Assembly (NCBI GenBank): GCA_003255065.1
Contig: QAOA01003736.1
Coordinates: 398,077-462,076 of the forward strand
DNA length: 64,000 bases
Direction of reading: 5' to 3'
Source of the DNA: Cercis canadensis
Lineage: Eukaryota; Streptophyta; Magnoliopsida; Fabales; Fabaceae
Shown one piece after another: positions 24,172-36,697 of the stretch. Made by a program: the position numbers and the translations under genes. Positions within the stretch are counted from its first letter, which is position 1. Every line of letters starts with the position of its first letter. Under the pieces are notes generated by a model. That model saw only the letters and a list, made by a program, of their open reading frames with translations. It did no database searches and was not told where the DNA came from.

Positions 24172-24360
24172 TAAAGCTATCACATTAATTAAACAGGAGC
24201 CACTTGTTTGTTTAAGTTATCTTTATTATCTGACCATACAAGGCAGGATCTTATTGCTTAACATATTATAACTCTTTCTTTTTGGTTTTTTCTTTCATTT
24301 TCCAAAGCCAAACTATTTTACCTTTTCTCCTCCGACCATTTTTTTCCCCTTTCTGTTCTC
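23613..24360. other. Upstream region of MIR157 with TA microsatellite
   Basis: AT-rich, without genes. It includes a (TA)n run at 24122-24168 and a pyrimidine-rich stretch (CTCTCTCTC) near 24358 that may belong to the MIR157 promoter. Confidence 0.55.
24122..24168. repeat. (TA)n microsatellite
   Basis: About 23 uninterrupted TA units, likely polymorphic. Confidence 0.95.
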
Positions 24361-24576
24361 TCTCTCAGAGATTGCAAATCCACACACACATATATATATA
24401 TACTACGATTCTTGCAAATTAAGGTATAATTGATCTATATCTATCCCTTTACTTGTTTCACTGCCACATGGGTGGATATATAATCCTGTTCCTAATAAAT
24501 GATTCATGAAATCATGAATAGATTCCTTTGTTTTATGCAGAGAGGGTGAATGAAGAAAAGAAAGGAGCACAGGTCG

Positions 24577-24663
24577 TTGACAGAAGATAGAGAGCACAAC
24601 TGAACATACCCAAACGGCTTTTGTGTGTGAGCAGTCTTGTGCTCTCTCTTCTTCTGTCAACAT
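24577..24663 (+). ncRNA. MIR157: MIR156/157 family precursor (miR157-type mature RNA)
   Basis: The 21 bases at 24577-24597 begin TTGACAGAAG and end ATAGAGAGCAC, which is exactly the miR157 mature sequence as I know it. After a loop of about 40 bases, 24639-24661 (GTGCTCTCTC ... TTCTGTCAAC) pairs back with one bulge, giving the star strand on the 3' arm. miR156/157 guides cleavage and translational repression of SPL transcription factors and so times juvenile-to-adult and flowering transitions. Upstream, a TATA run at about 24391-24402 may be the core promoter. TTAAG|GTATAA at about 24422 with TTTTATGCAG ending near 24540 could mark a short intron in the primary transcript, which is an inference. 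The pri-miRNA limits are unknown. Confidence 0.92.
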
Positions 24664-25678
24664 AACTAGTTACTTATATATATATATACTGCATCTATAG
24701 AATCTTATTAAATTTCTCTAATCTTCATAATCGATATGCATGCTTTATTGTTTATATTCCTTTTGTTCTGTTAGCTCTGTTGCACCATTTTCCTTTCCAG
24801 AAAACATATATGCCCATGTTGCTGATCTGTTGCTTTGATATCACTGATCATACATCACCGGTAACCGGTAAGATATTTAAAGTAGGCTGTTTTAACTTGA
24901 GCAGTTTATTTGACCTAGCCACTGTTTAATACAGCTATCTACCCGACCCCTATACATGAATATTCTAATTCAACATTTAGGCAAGGTTTACCATTAGTAT
25001 TGTAAATAGTTTTGGTTCATTCTTCATTCAGTAGAATGCGCTTCGATCGGTTTCTTTGAAATGTTAAAGGATCTAAAATGCTATTCATCATTTTATGAAT
25101 AGACAGCCCTTGTAAATGCATACTCTCTCTGGTTCAGTTAAGCTTGAATTTTGAAGGCTTTGTATTATTCATGCCTTTTCTTCTTATTCATCTGACTAAT
25201 AATGTTGATAGATTATTTTGTTTTCTTCTGTTACTCTGTATAATTCTTATATATACATACTAGGATTGTTGATCTCATACATATTTAATTTAATGGAGAT
25301 AATGAGTTGGATTCTCTCTTCAAGTACTAAGATGTAGGTGGGGCTATGGGTGGAACAATCAGCAAGCTCACAACTTAGGTTGGCATGGCTGAAAATATAG
25401 AAGAGATAAAAAAAATAAAATCTAGAAATCGGAAAATGGTTTGGAACCTATGAGATGGCGGTCTTTATCTATGAACACTAATGAAGCAGTGAGATGTTAA
25501 GGTGGGCTGTGGCTGAGTTGCCACATATCAGGCAAAAAAGAATTTCCAAAGCAATTGATATTGACGGGGGAATCAAAGTTGAAACGCCATTGGATTTCGT
25601 AAGTCGTCATCTTATCCTTCCTTTGATCTATATTGGAGTGATTTCAAAGCATAAAGTATTGTCTTTGTCCCTTTTCTG

Positions 25679-25713
<35 letters not shown>

Positions 25714-26701
25714 AATATTGATACTTTATATATGAGTTTAAGTTCAAATAGCTATGAAAATAATCTTAGTAGCACTTAGTCACAGATTCATCACATATAA
25801 TAGTTTAGAATTATTGCTTTCTTCTCATCCAAATCTGGAATTGCTTTTTTGGACCCTGATTTAACATGCCTTTTTTAGTATAGCTTGTCCATTTTTTTCT
25901 ATTTGGTACGGCATGAAGGATAGATCTTCAAATTATTGTGGGTTTTCATTTTTTTTAATAAAGAAAATGAATGCTTGACTCTTGAGATATGACTTTTTTT
26001 TTTTTTTTTTTTTTTTNTTTTTTTTTTTTTGAGTTGCTTTCTCTCCATAACAGACTGTGCTTAAACAGTTTGGGCCAGCCAGTCACCGGCTTTATCGTAG
26101 GGTGGCAGCAGGCATTACAGAAGGTATAACAGCTGTATAAGTATAACAGTGCTTTACCAATTATAATGTCTACTTCTAACATTATTACAAAAATAACGTT
26201 GTCTACAGCAACCAGGACCTGGTAGCATATTATCCGCATTCAAAATTGACAATTCATTCGGAGCCATGATTGCAAATAGATTGCAGACAATCGTGGGAAC
26301 TATTGCAATTTTTGCAAATACTTATCATTTCTTCACATCCCTATTCTAAATGAGAAATTGTCTTTGCACACCTCATGTAAACATCTAAAAATATGAGTGG
26401 ATCTAATGTTAGTCCAGTTACAATTTAGGTAAAAAAAACAAAATAGTGTGTAAATTTGTAGCGTATAAATAACATTATTCATTTTAAATTATGATTTTTT
26501 TTTTTCGTTTTCTTTTCTTGCTTCTATTCCTTCAAGTAATTCATACTGTTTGGACTTTGCATAAAATTATTATATTTACAAAATTTCTATGAAGAAAGCT
26601 CCTCCCCCAAAGCTGTAGGGGAAAAAAAATGTAATTGAACAGTGTCATTTTGGCAAAACAGTGTTCTTATTAGGAGCCTTGCCTGACTAAATCTATACTT
26701 G
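24664..26701. other. Intergenic between MIR157 and the CCT gene
   Basis: The left end is probably the 3' part of the MIR157 primary transcript. There are small (TA)n runs near 24676 and 25682-25709 and a T-run with an N at 26017. No credible protein gene was seen. Confidence 0.55.
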
Positions 26702-28543
26702 TCAATCACCCTTCACAAATCGTCCCTGCAAAAAGCATCAATAACAAGACATTTATTTTTAAGAAATGGAAGTCCGTTGTTAAATGATACTAATCCAGCA
26801 ATCCATGCTCCACGTTTAATGTTGACATCTATATATGGTTACTGAATCTTATTTTCATATAAAATAAGAAATACACTAGGCAATGTAATCTCTTTCATAT
26901 AGGAATAGGATGTCTCTTAATTAATTTTATACAACTTTGTTGTTTTAAAATCAAATTTAAATTGTAGTATCTGAACTAACGAACTGATAGTGTATATCAA
27001 ATGATACTGTAATAGTTGAAAAAACTGTGAAAAAAAAAATGATGAGCAGCAGTGTGAAGATGGTGGGTGAGTTAATAAATGAGAAGGGTCCATTATTTAA
27101 GAGAGGGCAATTTGCATTATGATAAATTAGTTAGTAGTTAGTAGTAGTACCTTCATGCGGGGTCGCTTCTCGGCATTGAGCTTGCGGACCTCATAGCGGA
27201 TTTGCTTAGAAAACAGCCTACTTTGCCTCTTCTCCTTGTATCTTAACAGGCTTGCTTCTCTTTTCCCTAACTTCCATCTCACTTCTTCCTTCATCTCATT
27301 CTTACTATCTCCACCATTCTCTGCAACTTTACACACATTCCCCCATAAAACCTGCATGCCACACACACATAACTTCATCAAATTAAACACATGTTAACCC
27401 TAACAACAGATACACCTTCATTATTATTAATTCAGTAACCAAATCATTAAAAATCACTTTGTTAATTAACAAGAAGATATTGAAGAAGGGCGTGGGGCGG
27501 TGGGCTCAAAGTCACAGTCACAGTCCCTGCCTCTCTGCACTCTGCACTGCACCAGTGAGCAGCCACTATACCACACCACCAGGAATAGCCTATAATTAAT
27601 TTCGGATCTCATACATCCATCACAAAATTTACTTATGCTTAATTCTTTATTATAGTCAGTTTTGTTTAAAATGGGAAAAGAAAAATTCAAAATAAAAGAA
27701 ATTAAGTAGGATGAAGTTTACATTGGGAGCAGGATGGAAGTGAGGGACTGTGTGTGGAGGCTCCCTCCCAACGTAAAGAGAGCAGCCTTCATGAGACCAA
27801 GCATTGAGAATCCCCTCATAGTCGAGCTTCAAATTCAAGGACGATAACCCAGACGTCGTCGTATTGGTTGGTGTTTTGTCATCCGAGGCCTCCGAGGAAG
27901 TGGAACTGGTAACGTCGTCCATGGGCTCCTTCTTCTCCACCACTTGCGAGTAAGACACCCATTTCTCCTCCCTCGCTTCCATATCCGTCTCTCTATTCCG
28001 CCTCTTCATCGCCTTCTTCACAAGCAAGCTCGCATTATAATCGCCCTCAAATTCAAACGCCCAGCACCTCAACGATGGCGGCGACAGAGACTCCTCCTCC
28101 GACGTCGTCATCGTGTTCGTGGTGGCAGTAGTAGAAGAAGTAGGTGATTCTGATTCAGCTTCAAGGACGCTGTTGAGGGTGGCGCAAGCGTCGGAGCAAA
28201 ACAGCAGAGCAACGTTGTTATCCTCGACCAAGTACTTTTCCGGGTGAAGAGGAAAGAGGTTGAGCTGTTGTTGGTGTTGGGGTTCTTCACGAGTAGTCAT
28301 TGGGCTAGACTTAGAGGGAGTGGGAGAGAGTTGAAGGCGGAGACTCAGGAATTTAGGCTTTCTTGTTTTGGTTCTGTTTCTGCGGCGAGGTGGAGGTGCT
28401 CTAATTATAGACAGAGAATGAGAATCTGCTTTTCTTTGTGTTTGTGTTTGCGTGGTTTCTTTAGTCATGGAGAGAGAGTTAATTTGCGTTTGTGTTTGTA
28501 TACCATTATCTGAATCTGAAGGAGAACTCTTCTTTTTGCACAT
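26702..28543 (-). CDS. CCT-motif family transcriptional regulator (CIA2/CIL/ASML2-like)
   Basis: Three exons, 28543-27722, 27351-27151 and 26725-26702, join in phase and encode 348 residues. The CCT domain (about residues 304-347) reads [20 protein letters not shown], then [17 protein letters not shown], then GRFVKG, so the last seven residues come from a 24-nt terminal exon. Upstream, [18 protein letters not shown] is the second landmark of the CCT-motif (CMF) family. The N-terminus is low-complexity ([20 protein letters not shown]) with a basic stretch that may be a nuclear signal. No B-box zinc finger is present, so it is not CONSTANS-like in the strict sense. CCT proteins act in the nucleus, often with NF-Y subunits; CIA2 itself controls plastid import and translation genes. 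By position beside the ubiquitin-like and AGP genes it best matches At5g14370. The extended frame upstream begins at a non-ATG codon, so I start at 28543. Confidence 0.85.
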
Positions 28544-29992
28544 TGCTGCCTTTTCAGTTCTCACCCAACCCACCCTCGCTCACACACACATCATATACCC
28601 ACTATAGCCTTAGATTTTCTCACTCTAGCGCAGCGAGAAGAAGAAAAAGTGACCAAAAAGCCAAACACTTTTCTGATGGAGCAGAGGGAAACGATGGTGA
28701 TGTATGGCCTTATTCACACGTGGAATAACATGATTGGTTGAGAGAGTGGATTCTATTGTTATCTGGATTTCAATTTGCTTGTGAGATAGATAGATTGGGT
28801 TTGCACTTTGCAGGAACAGGCATGGGCTTCAAATGTAAATTTAGACCCCCCCTTCCTTGTCTACTTGGTTTTTACTCCGTGCTCCTTTTAAATGCTCACT
28901 AATTACTGTTACTTTCGAGAACCCTTGCCATTCAATATTCCAAGAATATTCACGTGATGATTGCGTCTCACACTCATTTTTCATACAACAAAAGGTAAGG
29001 TCTTCAATTAATAATTATATCACAATAATACACACACTCTTCTCCATCATGAAGAGTGAGGAGATCATCCACTATTTTTAGCATAACATGAAAGAGTTCG
29101 GGTATGAATTTATGATAAAATTGGGTTAGAAAAGTTGATAAATTTAAGAAAATATGCAAATGTCTCTAATTGAATTTGTATTTATCTCTAATTGAATTTG
29201 TATTTATTCAATTCTTTTTTGTTTGCCAAGCTTTCATCAAACTACTTTTATAATTGTACTTACAAAGTTTAACAGCTACTAGTATTACAAAGGGATGCAA
29301 AACTCTTTTCTCTTGCCAATTGTCCAACCTAATCACATTCAATAATATCTAGTGCCTTATTCTTATATCTCTTTAAAGAAGTGTACGGGGTATTAATTAA
29401 AAAATTTGAGTGAGTTTAGACAGAGGACAATTTAATTTGGTGCGTCTAATTAAATTAAGATATTATTAAAATATGCAAAAAATTGTAAAATATAGTGTGG
29501 ATATATGACAATTTAATTAATTTATTTGTCATTGATAAATAAATAGGGAAAAAAAGTGAAAAATTAAGGTTTCTCATAAATTACCATTAGTTTCTGTTTG
29601 GTTGATGAGGGCAAAACCGTGAAACTAAGTGCTTGGGGCTGGGGGATCAATTTCGAATTATCCATGCAGGTGCAAAGTAATAGAGAGATGGGGCATTGAG
29701 GGGAAACGGCGAATATAATTATGTAAGGGAAGAAACACGTAAAGTGCCGAATGGGTCCCGCAGCTTGGGTACCTTTTTCACTTTTTTGGTTTGCTGCCGT
29801 GTGATGGCCGCAGCGCACGTGTACAAAATATCTAAGCTAGCGAATAAGGGACTCTCCTCCTTTTATCTCATCTCTTTATATTTCTTTGTCTGCTTCTTCC
29901 GGTCAGCACACTCCGTAGCTACACCATGGCGTGACGTCATACACATGCCAGAATTTCTCACTCAATAAAAAAAATCGTAAAATTACATAACT
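28544..29992. other. CCT gene promoter and intergenic DNA
   Basis: Contains the CCT gene 5' flank and a 22-bp perfect tandem duplication at 29164-29207. No other gene visible. Confidence 0.55.
29164..29207. repeat. 22-bp tandem duplication
   Basis: The unit beginning CTCTAATTGAATTTG occurs twice in a row without mismatch; a recent replication-slippage-type duplication. Confidence 0.75.
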
Positions 29993-30064
29993 GGGGCATT
30001 CCGAGAATTGAACTCGGGACCTCTCGCACCCTAAGCGAGAATCATACCACTAGACCAAATGCCC
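29993..30064 (-). tRNA. tRNA-Pro(AGG)
   Basis: The 72-nt gene folds as a full cloverleaf. The acceptor stem is GGGCATT with AATGCCC and discriminator C. The D arm contains GTCTAGTGGTATGATT. The anticodon stem CTCGC/GCGAG encloses TTAGGGT, giving anticodon AGG. The T arm CCGAG/CTCGG carries the loop TTCAATT. There is no intron. It would read CCU/CCC-type proline codons after A34 to inosine editing. Confidence 0.96.
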
Positions 30065-33000
30065 TGTGTTTGAAAGACATTTCTAAAACAACAAGTTTGA
30101 CTTATACTAACTATTGTCCTTAATGTGGGCCCTCCCATTCTATGACATGTTAGATTTAATTGATTAGAGCTTAGAGGCAAGAAAAGTGTCGGTGGTATAC
30201 TTCTTTGGGCACGGCGGTGGGGCCAGTAGCACGTGCCTCTCAACTCTCAAATCTCATGTATGTAATGTTACTCCACCATCATATATATATATATTTCACT
30301 ACTTCCCATTATTGTGTAATTCAATTAAATTTGAGTTATTTAAAAATATATATACAAAAATTATTGGTAAATGTAACATTACTAAAGTTGAATCATAGTG
30401 TAAGTGAGTTTGGATTGCACACGTATATCATATGATTTGCACAATTCATGTTCTTTTATCTTTTAATTTATTCAATCATAACAACTGAAAATAATTTGAT
30501 ATTTGAAAGTGAGAGTACAATAAAACTCATACCCATGTATGAACCTGAAGTAAAAGAAAAAGAAAGAGAAAGTCAATTTTGCAAAGGATTTGTTATATAA
30601 TTAAACTTTAGGCTTAGCTAAATTTATACATTGAGCTCGATAACAATTTTTTCTTCTAGCTCTACCACTGAGTAAACAGATAGATTGTATTCACGAAAGA
30701 AAACTTGAAATTAAAATATGGCGAATGCTCAGATATTTTTCTGAGTCTTAAGCCGCAATTGGTTTGGATCTGCAAGAGTCCAACAAAAAGGTTGAGGCCC
30801 AAAACGGATACTGTAGGAAATGGAGGGCTAGAGGCCTAGTGGTCTGGGCATTCGGAAGACAGATAAATGATCATAAAAATATTTCTGAAACAAATATGAA
30901 TACAATTTTTGGCTATCTTATAAACATGAATATGAATGCAATTATCACCTGATTGTGCAAAAGTAAGAGAATGCCTTTATGTTTGATCGATAGATTTGTT
31001 ACGCACTGTTTTCAGAACGTGGCTGTTGGCTCCCATTGACATAAAGCTTTCTTTCTTGACTCTTCCTTCTCAAGTGTAATAATTGCAAAATGTGATGCTC
31101 CTTTATTGATTTTATGTGTTTCTTCCTAGTTAGAGAAACAAAGTAGGATTTACCTTCAACCTCAACCTTTCATACTTTCTTTCCATATATGGCTATCATT
31201 TAAAACGAAAACACATGTGCTGCCACCGCACCATATAATTTTCCGTTTTATTCATTAAATCCATAAAATATGCATAAGTAATTGTTAATAACAGAGCTGT
31301 AACTTGTAGCTTAAATTTTTATGCAAAGAAAAAATTAGGCTGGTTTCAGTCATTTATTTTTTTTTGGTAGTTTAGCTATAATCATTATATATATCGAAAA
31401 GAATATTTTTTTTGCGAGTAAGACTATCTCTATAGTCATTGTACTCATTCTCTTTTTTATGCTGTTTTTTTATTTCTCTTCACGAGTTTAATTAATGCAT
31501 GGACTTACAACTAGTTAAATTCAAATAACCTAGACGATCTAATATCACTCTATCACAAATCATTTGGTTTAGTTGCAGTAATTTGCTTGCTGTTCTGTTT
31601 CCCATTTTCAATCAATCCATTTCATACCACCAACCCTACCAACCCCGGTTTTTACAAAACCTGCAATATTGGTCGTCAGGTAACAGTAATACAGATTAAT
31701 TAAATTCAAAATTTTGTTATCATAATCTCTCCGACCAATTAGTTATCCAGAGGAAACATTTGCAAGTCAAATTTGTTCCGCAGTCAGTGGAAGAAAAGCA
31801 GGACACATATTATAAATAGAAAAATTTCGGTTTCTCTCCTGCCTCTGCTATACCTTGGTCGGTCCTTGGTTGATTACTTTGGTCTTGTGAGCTATGGTTA
31901 TATATATGTATGACCTTTACTTGATAATGGAAATAATCTTCTATTTAATTTATGTCATTTTAGATCTCTAACTTTGAATTAGACTATATTTTTAAATTAC
32001 AAGAGTTTTATAATAAGAGAAATTAAATTACACCCCTTAGGAGATGTTGAACTACAATTAAGTCTCCATAAAAANTGACCTTAATTTACTTGATAATGGA
32101 AATAATCTTCTATTTAATTTATGTCATTTTAGATCTCTAACTTTGAATTATACTATATTTTTAAATTACAAGAGTTTTATAATAAGAGAAATTAAATTAC
32201 ACCCCTTAGGAGATGTTGAACTACAATTAAGTCTCCATAAAAAAAATTATTGAAAACAATATAATAAAATAATAACTTATAGTAACTGAGATGCTCTGTC
32301 TCAATTAATTGTGAATAATTATGGTAGTAAGTCAACAACAGGCATGATTAAAAAGGTGGGGAGTGGGAAAATATGTCCCAGTTATAGGAAGTGGCAAAAT
32401 CAATAGGGATGGGTTGATTAATTGGCCTAAAGTTAAAAGTAATGTCACCCAACAGACACACAAAAAGGATAAAGTTATGGTTGTTTATATGTACTACTAG
32501 TACTGCCAATTCAGTAAATTTTCTTCTTGCAAAAGTTTTATTACAAGACAAACAAGCACTGCTTAACCTATGACTTAATTGTCATGTAGCAATAGCATAA
32601 GAAATCGTAGCGCAATCAATCATACAATTTTCACTACTGTATTTATAATTAATTTGATTGGATGACCTTATTAGTGACTGCACTTGATTTCATTTTCTAT
32701 GTTAAACGATTATAAAAAGTGCAAATTCAAGATTTTGTGCAAGCAAGCAGCTGTAATTATCCACAATGCAAGTAGTCATCAGGTGGTTTGGATCCCACTG
32801 TAACATAACATGGCATAATTTAAGGGGGAGAGAAGAGAAGCGGAGAAGGAGGATACATGAAATGGTAGTAATATCAGTTTAATTTGATGGACGTGAACCA
32901 AACCCAATGATAATAGAGTCAACCATTTTGACTTGACGCTTGAATTTCTTGGGTCTAATATAACGGTTTCAAACTACCAGTGCTATTGCAAGTTACAAAA

Positions 33001-33199
33001 TGGAAAAATAGTTAAATACCCATTCCTTAAGAGCAGAAATTACGATAATATGGACCCCACTTAGAAATATTAATCACGCCATTACTCTCGGCTTTTTTTC
33101 CTTTAAAACCCCAATTCACCACCCAAGTCCTCCACCCACTTCCCACCTCTCAAATCTCAATTATTCCCTCTGTTCCTTACAGAAAGAGAAGAGCAAAAA
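30065..33199. other. Intergenic and pectate lyase promoter
   Basis: AT-rich with no credible gene. Includes the duplication around N 32075 (31911-32242). The last 80 bp before the pectate lyase start are C-rich and look like a 5' UTR. Confidence 0.55.
31911..32242. repeat. About 165-bp direct duplication around an N
   Basis: 31911-32074 and 32076-32242 match apart from one G/T difference and a three-base insertion near the start of the second copy, with N at 32075 between. Probable assembly join of two haplotypes. Confidence 0.85.
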
Positions 33200-35174
33200 A
33201 TGGGTTATCTTCCATGCTTGCTTCTTTTAGCTCTCTCTCTTTTCACACCCAAGTTTGTTTCCTCCTCAGCAGTTCAACACCCTGAGCTAGTTGCACAAGA
33301 CGTGCACAGGTAATGCATTAAGCATTTTCATTCTTAGTTTATATATATGTATGTATAATTAATTTTCATTAGATGTGTAAGCTATATATAATAAAATGTG
33401 GAACATTTAAATTTTGTTGTAGGAGCATCAATGCCTCTAGAAGAAACTTGGGTTATTTATCATGTGGAACTGGTAACCCCATTGATGATTGCTGGAGGTG
33501 TAACCCCAACTGGGAGAGCAACCGGCAAAGGCTCGCTGATTGCGCCATTGGGTTCGGTAAGAATGCCATTGGAGGAAAAAATGGTCGAATCTATGTTGTG
33601 ACTGATTCCGGCGATGACGACCCGGTGAACCCCAAGCCAGGAACTTTAAGATATGGTGTTATTCAAGATGAGCCATTGTGGATTATCTTCAAAAGAGACA
33701 TGGTAATTGCTCTGAAGCAAGAGCTTGTGATGAACTCCTACAAGACCATTGATGGAAGGGGTGCTAGTGTCCACATCGCTGGTGGTGGGTGCATTACCAT
33801 ACATTATGTGTCTAACATCATCATCCATGGCATTCACATCCATGATTGTAAGCCAACGGGGAATGCCGATATCAGAGACTCTCCTCACCATTACGGCTGG
33901 TGGACAAAATCGGACGGTGATGGTGTCTCCATCTTTAATTCAAGGCATGTATGGGTTGACCACTGCTCATTGTCTAACTGCCAAGATGGACTCATTGATG
34001 CCATCCATGGATCCACAGCTATCACCATCTCCAACAACTATATGACTCATCATGACAAGGTCATGCTCTTGGGCCACAGTGACTCGTATACACAAGACAA
34101 GGATATGCAGGTCACCATAGCCTTCAATCATTTTGGAGAAGGGCTTGTACAAAGAATGCCAAGGTACGTACGTGATTAATTAAGTTCATATATATTTGTT
34201 AATTATTCTCTTACATGAAATGAAACAATATTAAATTTAAAGTTACCCGCATTTAGTTAGGTGGTTGAGTAGGGGTAAGGATTTTGATAGGGATACTAAA
34301 TTTGACTAATTGTAACGCTTAGATTATTCTATCAGATTACCTTAAATTTAAGTGAACGCATACTTAAAAACATAACTTTCATGTAAGAATAGTGCTAGTT
34401 AATAATTTTAAATTCACAATTGCACTCAATACTAAAGTCATGGTTACTGACATGAAATGACTCCATTTAAATTTAACTAAAAAGTTTTACTAAAGTCACT
34501 GAACTCAAGATTTAAATTTATGATGCAGGTGTAGACATGGTTACTTTCATGTGGTGAACAATGACTATACTCACTGGGAAATGTATGCCATTGGTGGTAG
34601 TGCTGAGCCTACCATCAACAGTCAAGGAAATAGGTTTCTTGCACCAGATATNATTTAAGTGAACGCATACTTAAAAACATAACTCTCATGTAAGAATAGT
34701 GCTAGTTAATAATTTTAAATTCACAATTGCACTCAATACAAATGACTCCATTTAAATTTAACTAAAAAGTTTTACTAAAGTCACTGAACTCAAGATTTAA
34801 ATTTATGATGCAGGTGTAGACATGGTTACTTTCATGTGGTGAACAATGACTATACTCACTGGGAAATGTATGCCATTGGTGGTAGTGCTGAGCCTACCAT
34901 CAACAGTCAAGGAAATAGGTTTCTTGCACCAGATATCCGGTTTAGCAAGGAAGTAACAAAGCACGAGGATGCTCCAGAGAATGAATGGATGCACTGGAAC
35001 TGGAGGTCAGAGGGTGACCTGTTCTTGAATGGAGCTTTCTTCAGGCAATCTGGTGCTGGAGCCTCTTCGAGCTACGCTAGGGCATCCAGCCTCAGTGCAA
35101 GACCATCAACTCTTGTGGGTTCAATGACTGTCACTGCTGGGGCACTCAACTGCAGAAGGGGCAACCGCTGCTGA
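33200..35174 (+). CDS. Secreted pectate lyase (PL1 family)
   Basis: It cleaves de-esterified homogalacturonan in the cell wall by beta-elimination. The exons are 33200-33309, 33423-34163 and 34814-35174, all in phase, giving 403 residues, the usual length for plant pectate lyase-like proteins. Residues 1-22 are a signal peptide ([15 protein letters not shown]). Then come [18 protein letters not shown], the beta-helix core with [20 protein letters not shown], the Ca2+-binding [26 protein letters not shown], and the catalytic-arginine block [20 protein letters not shown] near residue 285. The C-terminus NCRRGNRC is typical. Part of intron 2 and the first 123 bp of exon 3 occur twice around N 34652. 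The copy at 34529-34651 is cut off by the N, so I take the complete exon at 34814. Arginine, calcium-site and cysteine residues look intact, so the enzyme should be active. Confidence 0.94.
34346..34936. repeat. About 300-bp direct duplication in the pectate lyase gene around an N
   Basis: 34346-34651 recurs at 34653-34936. The second copy lacks 22 bp of intron and has one further substitution in the intron; the exon parts look identical. N at 34652 falls in mid-exon. As a real duplication it would add an exon with no donor, so allelic contig ends are the better explanation. Confidence 0.85.
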
Positions 35175-36697
35175 TCATGAGTTACTTAATTTATTAGCTA
35201 AAAAATAACTGTGTAGGGAAGCAAAGAAGAAAGTAAGGATGAGAAAATTAGTAATTATCTTTCATTTGCTTCCCAGCAGTTTATTATTTATCTATACTAC
35301 TACAGCAACTCAGTTTTACCTAGCAATTTTACCTTAAAGGCTTACAACCTCTGCCTTCAGCTTTTCAATCTCCATCATGTATTACGAGTATCATATCCAC
35401 AATATCCATGCTTGTGCAATGGAAAGCATGTGCAGTAAGTGTTGGGTTATGTCAAACTTTCAGTGACTTTAACTTTTCATGGGCACGCCTCGTCTACTAA
35501 AGGGCCATTTTTTGTTTTGCCATTTCATATTAAGAGCAGCTCTTCTTTTTCTTCTTCTCATTGGCTGACTCACCCTGACCCATTCACCTACTATTGTCCT
35601 AGTTAGCTTCCCAAGCTAGGGATCAAAACCAAGTTTAAATACCAATAACAGAAAGCAATCAAGTTATGAAATTAACCAAATGTTGAGAAAATGTGACCGA
35701 AGCTTCCATGTGATACATGCATTGACAATTTTTTTTTAAAAAAAAAAATTATAATTTGGTACAAACTCGTAGTTAATATTTTAAAGAAAGAATAAATATG
35801 GAGCCAACACTTTTTGGCGTCAATCGTGCGAAAAAGGTTGGCGGTGGGCCAGAGCTGTTGATACTGTGGTTTTTGAGGTTCAGAGGTGGGGCTGACCTTC
35901 TTCACGTCTATAAAGTATAAACACACACTCAATTGACCTACAAAGTCATGATTACAAATATTGTACGTGTGCCGAAATCGCAAGTCTTCACTTATATATA
36001 TATATATATATGTTCATACTCATCAATCTGCTGTTTTCATATTAAAGAGTAATTATATGGAAATTTCTGTGAATATATGGAAGTAATGTGCTCAGATGAG
36101 AAATATCAAACAAGAGGGAAACCCCTTTTTCTTACATTATGAGAGAAAGAGAAAACGAAAAAGGTCTGACCATTTTAAAAAGAAAGCTTATGATTCACAT
36201 TTGCACACTAGCTTCTCTCTCATTTATATCTTTGGTTCCTTAGCACTTAGATTGTGTAACGTAAACATTAAATATGACTTATAATTTATTGTTAGGCTTT
36301 CATTAGTCAACGTATCTGAACTTGTGTGTTAATTTGGACTCGAAGCCATAGTCAAAACATAAAAAAAATAAAAATATGAATTAGAATTGTAAGAGTTTAG
36401 TCTTTAAAAGTGCAAGATTCAGATGTTTGATTTATTTTTATTTATTTTTTTTAAAAAGTCGTACGTAAAAACTTAGATTGATATGAATGATAAGAGTTGG
36501 ATCCTCTTATCTTAAGCATAAACTCGGAGAAGCCCCCTAGAATATATGTAACTGCTTCAATTCACATTGGAAATTGGATTAAATTAAACTAATGAATACA
36601 GCTTAAGTAAATAATGACACACAAACACATGCATGCATCAGCACACAATTGAGTTGCAGTATACAAGGAAACATCTCAAAAGCTCACAACAAGCAGC
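35175..36697. other. Intergenic between pectate lyase and AGP genes
   Basis: 3' UTR of the pectate lyase, a short TA run at about 35994-36011, and otherwise AT-rich DNA with no credible gene. Confidence 0.55.

Noticed and set aside
24403-24663. 86-codon minus-strand ORF over the MIR157 region
   Set aside because: It is the antisense of the miR157 hairpin; its composition is explained by the stem and flanks and it resembles no protein.
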